A stretch of DNA of 64,000 nt from Scolanthus callimorphus (lineage: Eukaryota; Cnidaria; Anthozoa; Actiniaria; Edwardsiidae), in contig CM066919.1 in assembly GCA_033964015.1 (NCBI GenBank), positions 23,551,204-23,615,203 on the forward strand, read 5' to 3'. Within the stretch, counting starts at the first letter, position 1, and each line of letters begins with the position of its first letter. Position numbers and translations under genes: made by a program. The notes under the pieces are model-generated. The model did not search any database. It was given only the letters and a program-made list of their open reading frames with translations, and was not told the origin of the DNA. This document shows positions 22,281 through 33,817 of the stretch, piece after piece.

Positions 22281-23925
22281 TCACTTCTGAAGAATGAACT
22301 GTTCAATGAATTCATTCTGTTCACTTTCTACTTTCTGTAGAGCCTCATGTTGTAAACGGAACCTGTCAAAAAATGAACACACAATTTCAGGGGCTACACA
22401 AAAACTGTAAAATAGTGTATTTCAGTTGGTGGATGTCAATGGAGATCAAGTCGAAATTCTGCATGCTACAAGAACATGGGCTGGAAATGATTTTGTAGAT
22501 ACTATTTATTGCTTTTATTATATGGCCAGATAGTGAGTTATTGTCTTTTTATTCTCTTGACTATTTGTAATTTAAAGGAATGCTAGTCAATCACTTCACT
22601 TATTTGCATTGGAGTCTTTCTGGCTGACAAATAATCACAAACTTCTCATTATGGATCATAATACAGGCTTTGTCAATTGGGGTGTTTAGGAGAGACGGGG
22701 TTGATCAGGTGACAAAATGACCTGTAAAATTATCAGAAATGCACATGGAAGATTTCAGATAAGTGATGATAGAAATTCAGGCTTGATTTTGAGTTTTCTT
22801 TGCATTTAAAAGCATACAGTGCCAACTCTCCAGGTTTTTGCAGGAGTCTCCAGGTTTTTACCCTTGATCTCCCGGGGCATTTTCTCATACAGTTGTTGTA
22901 TTTGAAGCACAATCTCCAGGTTTTGGAGCTTTAGGGGTTGGCTGGTATGCAAAAGTGGTCAATCACTTCTCAATTCATTATTGCTTGAAAACAGAGACCA
23001 ACATCAAACAGTGAGATGGCAGTTAGACCAAAGAGGTAGGTTAGACCTACAATCAAATGCAAAAGTAGTTGGCGCACTTGCCCTTCCCTTCCTGCCTCTT
23101 CAATGTTGGCTGGAAAAAAATTAGGCTGCTTGTCCAGCTCAACTAGCAACATTGAAAGGGCAAAGGCGGAGGGAGGCAAATGCGCCAACGTTTTGCAATT
23201 GATTGTAGTATAGGGTTGCATTGTATTTATTAGCATTAAAACCCCCTATGAAGGTCTGCGGACATTCCAATCACACACAATACACAAGATTTTTTATTTT
23301 GTGTAGCACCACAGTTAATTGCAGCACATACCGTTCTAATTGTGTCTTTTTCTCTGCGATCAGAGCTCGCAATTGTTGCTGTTGTGCTTCCCTTTGCTTC
23401 GCGATAGATTTCAACAGGTTTCTTGATCCGATCGCCTAGAAAAACACAAGTTATCGCATCAGGTTGATTTCAATGTGCCAGACGAATTTGGGATGATAAC
23501 ATAACAATGAAGTCTGAAGTCAACTTAAAGTTTCCACGGAGACAATACCAAACAGATTCAAACTAACCTTCATTTTCTCTTTTTCAACTTCTTTCGCTAA
23601 AGAATCCACCATATCAATAAATCCTCCAACTATTTTCTGAAACTCGGCGATTTCTGCAGAGGAGGGGAGAAGAAAATAAGCTAACAGTTTCAAGGAACGA
23701 AACATTCGTTGACAGATAGACCGCTGTTCAAACGGACGTGCGAAGCTTTTCCGCTAAAACAGCATCTTTCTGTCGAGACCATACGCTCGATGGGCGCTAA
23801 TACTTACTATCCACGAACTCTTTACATTCTTCTTTAAGTTCTTGCGTTTGAGTGCTTATTTCTGGCTCTAAAACGCGAACTTTGTTGAGCTCATCAAAGT
23901 AGAATCCTCCCGCTCCGTCCGCCAT
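22281..23925 (-). CDS. IFT20: Intraflagellar transport protein 20 (IFT-B subunit), 4 exons
   Basis: Coding exons in gene order: 23808-23925, 23568-23653, 23332-23435, 22281-22362 (complement), 390 nt, 129 residues; human IFT20 is 132. All junctions are GT-AG and keep frame. Near-identical blocks to the family include [72 protein letters not shown] and the C-terminal [13 protein letters not shown]. The protein is helical and coiled-coil throughout. In the family it is an IFT-B component that also sits at the Golgi and moves membrane cargo to the cilium. Start: ATG in CAAGATGGCGG matches the family N-terminus. A minus-strand AATAAA lies at 21959-21964, about 320 bp past the stop. Intron 3 holds a foldback element (23047-23208). 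BACURD lies upstream on the same strand. Confidence 0.97.
23047..23208. mobile_element. Foldback MITE in IFT20 intron 3
   Basis: CTACAATCAAATGCAAAAG at the left and CAATTGATTGTAG at the right; GTTGGCGCACTTGCCCTTCC is answered by GGCAAATGCGCCAAC. 162 bp, noncoding. Confidence 0.85.
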
Positions 23926-24106
23926 CTTGAAATACTTGCCTTTCCTACCCATGAGTCTCTGCTGGCGTGCTCTCTAAGGTTTTTTAAGGTGGCTCCCAAG
24001 GAATGCTTGCTATGGAAACTGCTTTTATTTTTCTCAGAATTTCAACTTTCAACAAAGTCCTCAAAATGCCCTAAAACCCAGTAGATCACCTTCACTACTT
24101 TATTAA

Positions 24107-24518
24107 AGGGGCACTGTCACCATTTTACAGGATTTTAGGGTTAATCTGGGTAGCTCAAATGCAGTCAGATTCAGAAGAACTGAACAAAATAATAATCTAG
24201 GTTTGTTAAATAACCTTTCAGCTACAAGATGAGTACAAATTTGGCGTATTTTTGTGTGTTATCGAGCGGATGGAATTGGATTGTGAAATGACATTTTTAA
24301 TTTCATATACGGCTGAACAGTTTTCAAACTTGGAAATTTGATAGCGAAGGCTATTAAATCTTATGTAAGAATGCTTCTATAATGCAAGTTTCAGTTCCTT
24401 TTTCTTTCTAGGACATAATAACAGTATACATAGGATTCCGAGTTCTTTATGTTAGATCACTGGTCTTATTTTATAATATTTTGTTGAAACAAGCCAGTGA
24501 CTCGGTGACAGTGCCCCT
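24107..24518. mobile_element. TAA-flanked MITE, AGGGGCACTGTCACC ends
   Basis: Inverted ends AGGGGCACTGTCACC / GGTGACAGTGCCCCT; TAA at 24104-24106 and 24519-24521. A 3-bp TAA duplication fits PIF/Harbinger. It lies about 180 bp upstream of the IFT20 start. Confidence 0.87.
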
Positions 24519-26021
24519 TAATGCATCAAAATTAGAAATTTCACTCTACCCCTGCAAAGAAACTGTTTCAAAGTGTAAGAAATTTTGGAAATTCTAGAGC
24601 AATAATTGTTTTTGTAAACTTTAACAACTGCATAGGGTTTGGTATTATTAGCATTCTTTTTCAAGATTTCTTACTGCCATCCCTAACATTTTTACTTTAA
24701 AAAACCTCACAGGCATGTACACCCGTGTCATCTGTAAGTAAGAAAGTGCTGTACTTTCATAAAACAAGAGAAACAATCAAGGTTTGGTCACCTTTGGGAC
24801 CCCTGAGGCCACTGGGTTTCTTGGGGGATCTGGCACAGAGCACAGGGACTCTGTTCTCTTAGAACAAGTAGATAGGAGTGCCCGAACCAAGAATAATATA
24901 TAACTGATGCAAAGCTTGTTTTTCAGTAAGTGCTTGGTTTACATCCAACAAGGTTGGGGTCAGGATTTATAGGTATTACCCTGGGGACCAGAGGCTGAAA
25001 CTCTGCCCTTTCGCATTTGTGTTGTTTCTCGTGAAACTCCGAGCTGGCAGGGCTACAAATTGCGCCCGTGGTGGTCGCTTTTGCGACTAAGTTTTTCTTT
25101 TTTGCGACTAAACTTGATCAGTCAGTCGAAGTTTTGTGACTCACATCTTGTTTAACTCGCTGGCGCAAGTTCAATTTTTGCATCTAACACTTTAGAAAAT
25201 GTGACTAGAATGTTGAAACTTGTCAAAAAATTTCGACTGGACTTTTTTTTAAATGTGCAGCACTGATAGGTTTGATTGAGCTCCTCTCTGGTTATAAAAA
25301 AAAACAATACCTCATCATAAAGAAAGTACATATAATTTTGTTCAAAGCTTTATAATGCATTTCACTGGTTGATATTACTTCTGTTTCAAGTAAAATAATT
25401 TACCATACTCTTTCTCTTCAGCAAAACCTTGCTTTTTAGCTATAGCCTAATATCATACTGTTCTATATAGAGCAGATTTCAGATGACTGTTGTGAGTAAT
25501 TCGCAATTACTTTGTGATTACTCCTATAGGTTTTATTCAGAATTCATGTAATTACTCTGCGATTGGTTTCACTACAGTCATATGAATACCGCTCTATGTT
25601 TCTTCTAAATAGCAACATGTTTAATGAAATACTTTTAAAGTTTTGACATCTTCTGCTCAATTAATCATTGTAATACATTTTGAGTATCTTATCATACCAT
25701 CATAGCTTCCAGTATTCAGCTATTCTTACAACATGGACAAAGCTCATGCAATACATGTGTCTGACAAGTCTGAATTACTGCTCTGCTTTGAAATGTAGCT
25801 TAGCCTCATGTTTACCAAGATGCTGAAAAATAGGGTACGCACAGCAAGGTACCAGAAGTCATGAAAAACCCAAAAATGTGTTGAAAAGTAATGCAGAACT
25901 ATAGCATGGTGATAATAACAGATCCCTTAATAGATAATCTTTTATATGCTTTGCTCTCTAACTGCCTTTTCCTCTTGTCATTTGGGAAAGCACAAGTTTA
26001 CGTTTTCAGAAGCGCAAACAT

Positions 26022-26382
26022 CCCAGGAGGGGGACTCCCATATTTTTTGGGCAGGGGTGCTCGTCGTACCTTTTAGGGTTTAAAATCAGGCCTCTGGTAC
26101 CTTTTAGGAGGTAAAATTTGAAAGCGTGTAATTTCTTCCAGATAGGTACCTCTTAGAAGTCCGTTCTAGCAAATTACACTTGTTGGCAGCTGAATTTCAG
26201 ACGTATTTTCCCTCGAAAAAATACGAGAAAATTCCGAGGGAAAATACGACTTGTTGGTAACTTTAGGGGTCAAAATCAACTAAGCGAAGCCATGTTTAGT
26301 ACCTTTTAGGGTAAAATCGAAAGTTTCCCGACGAGCACCCCAGCCCCAAAAATATGGGAGTCCCCCCCCCCCCCCCCCCCCG
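26022..26382. mobile_element. ACTCCCAT-family hAT-like MITE, 8-bp TSD
   Basis: Perfect 8-bp flanks GCAAACAT (26014-26021 and 26383-26390). Ends CCCAGGAGGGGGACTCCC and GGGAGTCCCCC with a long C run; internal palindrome GTATTTTCCCTCG and its inverse. Confidence 0.92.
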
Positions 26383-26410
26383 GCAAACATATAGTTTGGT
26401 TTTTCCAATC

Positions 26411-26583
26411 AAGCAATAGAAGTACTTTACGTGTGCTCTCTGCTTTCTTACAAACACGAGGGGGATGTTGGTAGAACTGATCAAAACTTGAAAGAGTGTC
26501 TTTCAAGTTTTATCAGTTCGACCAACATTCCCCGAGTGTTTGTAAGAAACAAGAGGGCATGCAGAAAGTATTTTTATTGCTTT
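26411..26583. repeat. Long hairpin, arms about 85 bp
   Basis: AGTACTTTACGTGTGCTCTC and CTTACAAACACGAGGGGGAT are answered by ATTCCCCGAGTGTTTGTAAG and ATGCAGAAAGTATTTTTATT; the turn is near 26497. Followed by CTTACAAACACGCTTTTTAA and CCAATCAGAATGCGCACATT. Confidence 0.85.
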
Positions 26584-27893
26584 TAGAAAATAACATACAC
26601 ACGCGCGACAGCGTTGCGTGACAATCGTGTTTCTCAGGTCTCTTACAAACACGCTTTTTAACCAATCAGAATGCGCACATTCACAATACAACATAGGTGT
26701 TATTTTCTAATATTCTATACGACATTTTTCCATCAATTTATGAACCATTCTTTTTATAACTAAAGCATCTGGTGTAACTCTTATTCAACAAACAAAGCTG
26801 TCTTTTATAGTTTGATATTTCTAAACAACAGGATATATTTATGTTGTTTTACAAAAATTGTCCTTGCCCTGTCAGGCTAACATCTAGAACTGTGTGTGTG
26901 CACACTTTATAGGTGTCTACTAGTTTATAAGTTATTTAATGAAGATATCTCATTGCATCTCATTGCATACTATTTTGTTCATGACATATTATGCTGTCAT
27001 CTGTGCATCTATTACAGGTACAGACGCACAGAAAAACTAGATCTATTTGTTTCATACAACAAAAAAAGCTATTTTTCACAGGACAAAACAGCATATTCCA
27101 TGCAGCACATAATTCTGTTGGTTAGATGTACACACTATGGCATTACTGTTGTGTGTGTACTGTAATCACACATGACCTGCTGACCAATCAGCATGTGTGT
27201 TTTACTTGTGTTGTTGTATAATTTTTTTTTAGGTTTTCTTACCCTTCCTGACCAATTGGCAGTTTTGACGATGTTGCTCATGCAACATAAATGAGATAAG
27301 GACATCTTCGCAAAAACTAGTCGGAATACTCAAGGGTATTGTTCTCACAACATCGTGAAAATGGTCAATTCATTGAATTTGACCTATATAATACTATCTT
27401 TATATTGTCAATTTGCTGATGTTGACTATCCAGATATATACAGAGACATCAACTCCAGGACTTCAAAAATCTGGAGTCCACCTTAACATGGCAAAAATTC
27501 CTGAAATTCTCCCAGGAGAAATACAGTAAATATATGACAGTCCTCTTGAATTTTTCCCGGGAGATGGAGAGAAAAATCCAGGCAAAACTGTGGGAGTTGA
27601 TGTCCTTGTATATATGAAGGAAAAAATACTGTTTTTCATAACTTGCTGGAGCCTAATATATGGCAAACAATTTGGTTTTACATCTTGGGTAGGGTATGAA
27701 AATCAAGATTTTAATTTAATTTTCTATTTCTTTTAGCTTCAACTTACAAACATACGGTACAAGAAAGGGAAGAAAGGGAAAATTCAAATATGCCTGCAAC
27801 ACACCCTGCTACAAAATCAGGGGGATACACCCCCTTGTAGCTACTTCTCTTGGGAAGGATTTCCTATGTGGCAGACATTGGTTTCACAATGGT

Positions 27894-30800
27894 TTAAGAA
27901 TCTCCAGCCCTGTGTCTTCTCATTGGTTCCTCCTCTGAGTCATGAATAACCCTTGCACCAACTGCCCCTCTTGTCGCATGCAGCAGCTCTGCATCTGGTA
28001 ACTTTCCTGTACCTCTGTTCTCATATAGCAGTGCATTCAAAGTCTCCTCATAAATCCGAGCTTCTGGGAACTCAACCTTTGTCTGCTTCTTCTCAGTAGC
28101 ATACACTATGGAAGTGCAGCATACTTCCGCAATTTTCTTGCCGTTTCCATAATATGTCCAACAACATATTTCATTATTACCAATTAAGTCTTTGATGAAG
28201 AGGATACGGCCATTGAATCTTAATGACAGTTTATCAAATAGTTCTATGTTCTTGAGTAAATTATCATCAGATTGCCTAAAGAGAAATGTAAAAAGAGTGT
28301 CATTGATAAATCAATTTATTTTACTATAAAAAGAAAAAAAACAGCAGCAGTCCTGGTATGGTTCCTAACTTCTGACATGACAATTAATCAAGAGAACACT
28401 AAGTCTTGGCTCTGACCAATTATTTATCCTTGCTAAAGAACAATTAGAAAATAGCACCTATTTTATATTGTGAATGTGTGTATTCTGATTGGTTAAAAGG
28501 CATGTTTGTAAGAGACCTGAGAAACACGATTGTCACGCAACGATTTCGCGCATGTGTACGTTATTTTCTAAAAGCAATAAAAGTACTTTCCCGTGCTCTC
28601 TGGTTTCTTACAAACACTCGGGAATGCTCAGGCACAATTTTGAGCCTAGCATCAGCCAGGCACAAATGATGCTCAACAAATATCTCACAATATCTCATTG
28701 ACCATACCACAGATTTCAGCATGCACAACATCAAACTGAAATGAAAAGTGCTTCTCAATTACATGCATTCCACTTAGAAACACAAACATAATGATAGCTG
28801 TATGGGGCACAATTTGAAGCCCTGAAAGATCAATTCCTTTTAAACTGTCTTGATACATTCTCTTACCCAGAGCTCATTTGTGAGATTTGCTACAGAGCAG
28901 TTGAGAAACAACTTTCTGCACGTGCCCCAATCTTCAAAATCAGCCAATCAATGAAGGCCCACAAATGGATGTCCCCAGAGCCTCTCCCATGTAGGAATGT
29001 AGCCTGTAAAGGGAGGGGAGGGGTCAATTGTTCTCTCGCCTGGACTCCCCTCCCTTTAGAGCTGCTACGCAGGCTACTCCCATGAGCAGACAGGGAGCTT
29101 TGGGTGCAAGAATGGTCTTGACATACAACCTTGATCCATGCCCATTAACATGACTTACCCTGTATATGAGTACTTGTTGTTTGACCTGTTGTATGACAGT
29201 TTTACAATTGGCTGTTTAGGAAGAAGCAAACAAAGAAATTTGTAAGTGTAAAAAAACTATTGTGTGAATTCTAGAAAAGACCCATGCCCCCACCCGCAAT
29301 TGAAATTGGAAATTCTAGGGGGTTTGGAGATCAATAAACCAATTATTTCCTCACCAATACAATCACTTTATTTTTTTATTTGAAAGCTATATATTTCCCT
29401 ATGTTATGCAAGAGATATAGCTGTTAGCCCAATATTTCTTGGTTGATGATCTTCTCAAATTCCTATCGCCTTTTTGGATGACAAAGTACTGATACTCCAG
29501 GAAGAAATTATACTTTGATCACTTCTAGGAAATAAATATTTTACATAATAAATCAGTTCCTTATTACCTTTTGTGCCGTGCCAACCAGTAATCTCTCTTC
29601 CTTAACAGATGTGATAAGGGGAACCCGGCAAATTGGGTCATGCTGTTGCTGTTTCTTAGCCAATAATGCTTCACATTGAGTTACTAACTGCTCAATAAGG
29701 TAATACTTTGCCTCAGAACATAATTCTCTCAGCTCTGACTCATGCTGAGGTAGTGGTACTGAGCCATCTCTTAGAAAATTAAGGATTGTGCCAAAGTGTT
29801 TGCCACATCTGTCAATAAGAATCCACCCTGAGAAGAAATGCAATAAAAGAAGAGCCAAATGTCAGATTTTTTGCACCTTTTTGAAAGCCCTGATAGCTAC
29901 AACCTTGTACAATTTATTTTCGAGTCTGGTGTGAAAGACTGTACCAAATTTTCGAAACAACAGCAGAAATCACTAAACTCATTTGACAGCGTGCAGAACT
30001 GATCGCAGAACTGGTTGTATGTTATATATGTTTGTGTGTTTGTATTAGCAAGAAATGTATAAAGGAAAATATGTATTGTTAATAAAGTCAATTAAAGTTA
30101 AAAAAAAAGAATAAATGCAAAAGTACTGAAAAAAAAAAAGAGTCTGGTGTCACTTAGATAAAACTGCTGCTCCAATCACATCACTGGCAAGTTTTTTTTT
30201 TATAGTTGGTTGGATGTAAATGGAAAGTACGACAGCTATAACAATGGGTGATTACTAATGGATGATTCCAGCTGTAATGCATGTGCGTGCTACATGTCAA
30301 TAGATGTGGCACATATGTCGAACAAACTGTTAAAAAAGCGTCGCTGCATTCTAGTAGTTGTGGGACACGGCTTGGGCATTTCTGAATAAGGAAGAGTGTG
30401 CACGCTTATAGCTGGAATCGTCCATTGACAGAAAATTTGTGTTAATTTCACCTGTGTGCATAATGGTACAGATTATTCTGGTGGAATGAATTGACACCCA
30501 TCATTTCCCTATTTACATTTTGGTATTGATCTGTTACCTCATTTGGTCATGAATCGTTTGGTTGCAAATGACAATAGGCCACTTGCACTAACTGGGTCAC
30601 GTGACCTAAATCCAATACAATCTAAGTAAAATCTTGAAATTTCAACTCGCTGTCATTCTTTCCAGGTCAGATATTTTATGCTGAAACTTCAGTTACTGAC
30701 TAATGTCTATTGGTTCTTTGTATTTCCGGAATTGTTTTTGGCAAAACATCTCGTTAAGAGGTAGTTGGGGTCATGTGACCAAGTTAGTGCAAGTGGCCTA

Positions 30801-31329
30801 TTACCATTATATTCCCATTGGAATGTTCCAACCAAAATGGCAGGACACCCAGAATGACTAAAAAATGACTGTACCATTTACTGCGCGTTCCAACTAGAAA
30901 CCAAAACTAGTCACATTACAACACAACATTAAAGCAGTGTGCTGATAGGTTACTTTATAGGTGACTCCAGTCTTGGTCTGTCAATTGTGTGATACTAATA
31001 CTTAGAGACAATCAAACAATTCTTACTGCTGTATAGCAGGGACAACTTTGACATATATTACCGGAACAATTTGCCTGTATGTGACTATTTACATGCAAAC
31101 AAATACCATTCAAGAGTAAAACAATGACTCTACTATGATCTAAACCACGGATCTCACCTTCAGTATCGGTTAAAACCTCCATTCGTCCACTAAACATGGC
31201 TCGTAGCATATTATCATGTTTTGTTAGTGTACCCAAAGTAGTGTAATGAAGGGAGCCACCAACGTTCAATTTAACGTATTTCGTCGGCGATCCACGGATT
31301 GTGGAAGCGTGTGTGGCTTCCCCAGACAT
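27894..31329 (-). CDS. BACURD family BTB/POZ protein (TNFAIP1/KCTD10/KCTD13 type), 4 exons
   Basis: Coding exons in gene order: 31158-31329, 29568-29827, 29159-29211, 27894-28275 (complement); 867 nt, 288 residues. The 53-nt third exon is too short to show as an open frame, but encodes [17 protein letters not shown] and restores phase. N-terminal T1-type BTB domain, about residues 17-115: [58 protein letters not shown]. The C-terminal part carries [31 protein letters not shown] and [19 protein letters not shown], the signature of this subfamily. Family role: substrate adaptor for Cullin-3 ubiquitin ligase, with RhoA as known target in mammals, and PCNA/DNA polymerase delta binding. One gene here stands for three vertebrate paralogues, so no single human symbol fits. 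The C-terminus (ending RRHRAGDS) lacks the basic IHIKRP-type tail. Divergent from BCKDK. Confidence 0.95.
28455..28635. repeat. Second copy of the 26.4-26.7 kb repeat, opposite orientation, not folded back
   Basis: TATTCTGATTGGTTAAAAGG, CATGTTTGTAAGAGACCTGA, AACACGATTGTCACGCAACG and CTTACAAACACTCGGGAATG occur in the same order as on the minus strand of 26495-26700. It lies in a BACURD intron. Confidence 0.8.
28856..29114. mobile_element. CATTCTCG-family element with 9-bp flanks, interrupted
   Basis: Starts CATTCTCTTACCCAGAGC; flanks GTCTTGATA (28847-28855) and GTCTTGACA (29115-29123), 8 of 9 match. Carries AATCAGCCAATCA and TGGATGTCCCCAGAGCC. It is itself split by the TAGCCTG element at 28992-29076. 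Confidence 0.8.
28992..29076. mobile_element. TAGCCTG-family element inside a CATTCTCG element
   Basis: GTAGCCTGTAAAGGGAGGGG and its approximate inverse CTCCCCTCCCTTTAGAGC...GCAGGCTA. CTCCCATG repeats on both sides (28984-28991 and 29077-29084). Lies in the BACURD intron just 75 bp from the 53-nt exon. Confidence 0.75.
30573..30802. mobile_element. MITE, AATAGGCCACTTGCACTAAC ends
   Basis: Left AATAGGCCACTTGCACTAAC, right GTTAGTGCAAGTGGCCTATT, perfect 20-bp inverted ends; inner GGTCACGTGACC and GGTCATGTGACC. In BACURD intron 1. Confidence 0.9.
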
Positions 31330-32217
31330 GGTAGTTCATCAGTTCCCCTCCCCTGACTCTCTGCTACCTCACATGTGGGGTAAAACGGCAAATGAACGCA
31401 GATTTTTTAGTGAAACTTCAGCTTTTATACGCAACGTCCAAAATAAATCTGTCGTGACAAGTACTAAAACATTCCCAGAATTCCTGGCGTTGCTCTCTAA
31501 AACCGCTGACCTACCCAACACAGGGAGCCCATGGCAACCTGAATTTCGCCAGCTTGTTATTTTATTTTGTGAATCCAACTTATTTCCTTTTCTCCTGTTT
31601 CCTGATATATTTGCACTTCTCCGTGTGAAAAATTTCTAGTCGTCCAGTGCTCGTTTGCTATTTCTTTTCGTCTTTCGTTGCGCGCTCCCGCTCTGAAAAG
31701 CTTTCCCTTTGCTGAAACAGGTTTTACAGGAACCCAAACCGGAAGTAGACTTATAAATCAAGATGTCAGAATATTCTTGTCACGGGGCGCACACGTGTTC
31801 TTCATTCTCTGGCTACTGATTGGTTAAAAATCTCAAAATCCTCGATTGTGATTGGTTTATGGCGAAAGATGGCCTCCGAACTTGATGTTAGCGGTGAATC
31901 CACGGGTTGTTGTTGTTCGTCTTCTCGTTTTCCAAAATTTGACTTTTCTTGTTTCTGTGCGCTCGGGAAAATCAGTTTGGTCTTCCCTACTCGAAGTCAT
32001 CATGTAGAGGACAATCTTAGAGCGTCTGGTAAAAGGAAAGCTTTGTTATATCTCTCTACCAAAGGATTTCGCCAGATGATTGACCAAACCCAAAGGCCAA
32101 GGGCATCACTGAACCAGAGAGAGGACATACGGGTTTCCCCCGATCAGAAAACCGCGTGCTAAGTCAATCAGATTGCAAGTTTTATTCGAAGATCACAAGG
32201 GAAAATCAAATAACAAA
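31330..32217. promoter_or_regulatory. Divergent intergenic region between BACURD and BCKDK start codons
   Basis: 888 bp separate the BACURD ATG (complement, 31327-31329) from the BCKDK ATG (32218). ATTGG (inverted CCAAT) motifs occur near 31819 (TGATTGGTTAAAA) and 31850 (GTGATTGGTTTATGG). No canonical TATA box was identified. Open frames across it (for example 31848-32162) resemble no family I know and are probably 5' UTR or chance. The arrangement suits a shared bidirectional promoter; this is inferred from spacing only. Confidence 0.5.
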
Positions 32218-33786
32218 ATGAGACTCATAACTAGGCCGATGTCTTGGCTTTTTGGTGACAATATCTCTTCCAAACTTCCACATTTACGTTGCGGTTTGTC
32301 TAGTATGTCGATGTATGGATCGCAAACACAAACGTGGTCCTATGTCAAGCAACAAACACTGGACGAGTATGCAGCAAAGGTACTCACAGTTTAAAAGCAG
32401 AATTCTTTTTAACTCGATTTGCCAAGGAAACTTATCTATATAAACGTGTTTGGACAGGAAACCTAACATAACATGGTTTCCCTCCTATGTAAACTTTGAA
32501 CTACAACATGGCCGCCCAGCCCTGTTTTAATTTAGCATATGTTTTGCATTACGTAATTTTTCAGTCCTCCATTCGTCTGACGCCGTATCAGATGCTTTAT
32601 GCTGGGAAATTTAAAGATGGGACACATTTATTGGTAAGGAAAACTGAAATCTGGAATATTGCTAAAACTTTGCCATAAGTATATATTGTACAAAATTGTA
32701 CAATTTTGTACAAGCTTGATTCAAAAGCTCCAATTTGTCATCACTGTATCAGAAATGCTACCAGCATCTGGACATCAGAAATCCTAGTTTTTCAAAAAAC
32801 ACAGTTATATAGAAAATACCAAGATATTAATCCAGAAGAAACAGTGAAAAAAATCTGATAATTCAGGAAAATTGACTTGGGAAACAGAGATGGAGATTCT
32901 TCAGCCTTCCAGCAAAACTGTGAGAGTTGCTTTATTTGTGACCTGCCCCAATATTTGAATTGCTTGAAGAGGGTGCCAGATATTTGACTTCCTTCTGTAT
33001 TTTTTTATGATTTAGAAAAGTGCTCAATATCTTCAAAAAGAACTTCCCATCCGAATTGCTAGACGATTGGTTGATTTCCAGCAACTACCATTTATTATTC
33101 TGTCAAACCCTACTATACATGACACAGTAAGTTATTACTTTTATCCTTTATTTTCCGATGTCGCTGACTATTTTTATTTCATACTCTAGAATGTATTGTG
33201 TCATAATAACTTAGAATTTTGTAATTGTGATTCCTTTGTCTACATTGTTTGGCTATTCTGTTTGTGAGCACAGGATTATGTACCGGTAATTGAAAAAATT
33301 GAAAACCAGTAAACCACAATAGGGTATGACCATGAGAGACCTACAAAATAACGCTGGGGTCTCCTGTATTGACTGCATAGCTGTAAACTCCAAAATAACA
33401 GAAATCTGGAGATGTTGTAAGAATGCAACAAATATGTGAAATACCCAAGGGTTTTATGCAGGGGACATTATTTATTCAGATTTTGACTTTTTTCTTTATT
33501 ATTTTGTTTGTTTCTTTTTCAGTACGAATTGTACTTACGAGCATTTAGCATGTTAACAAAATACCCCAAGGTGAGAGAAAAAATTTTCAGAAACTATATT
33601 GTATTATAGTTTCATTTACAGTCAAAAGACATGAAGCATGCCCCCCTAGAGTTGAATATTCAACTCATTATTCCATTATTGATTTCATTATTCAATCCAA
33701 AAATGCATTTTTCAATTCAATATTAAAAATGTTAAATGTTCAAATTTTGAATAATAATTGTGTGGTTCCAGAAAATATCCTTCCCA

Positions 33787-33817
<31 letters not shown>

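Noticed and set aside
29553..29858. BACURD modelled as a single 101-codon ORF
   Set aside because: Its ends run into introns; only 29568-29827 is exon, and the short 53-nt exon at 29159-29211 is needed for correct phase.
31848..32162. 104-codon frame upstream of BCKDK as a separate gene
   Set aside because: No family resemblance; it starts in the divergent promoter region and ends just before the BCKDK start, so 5' UTR or chance is likelier.
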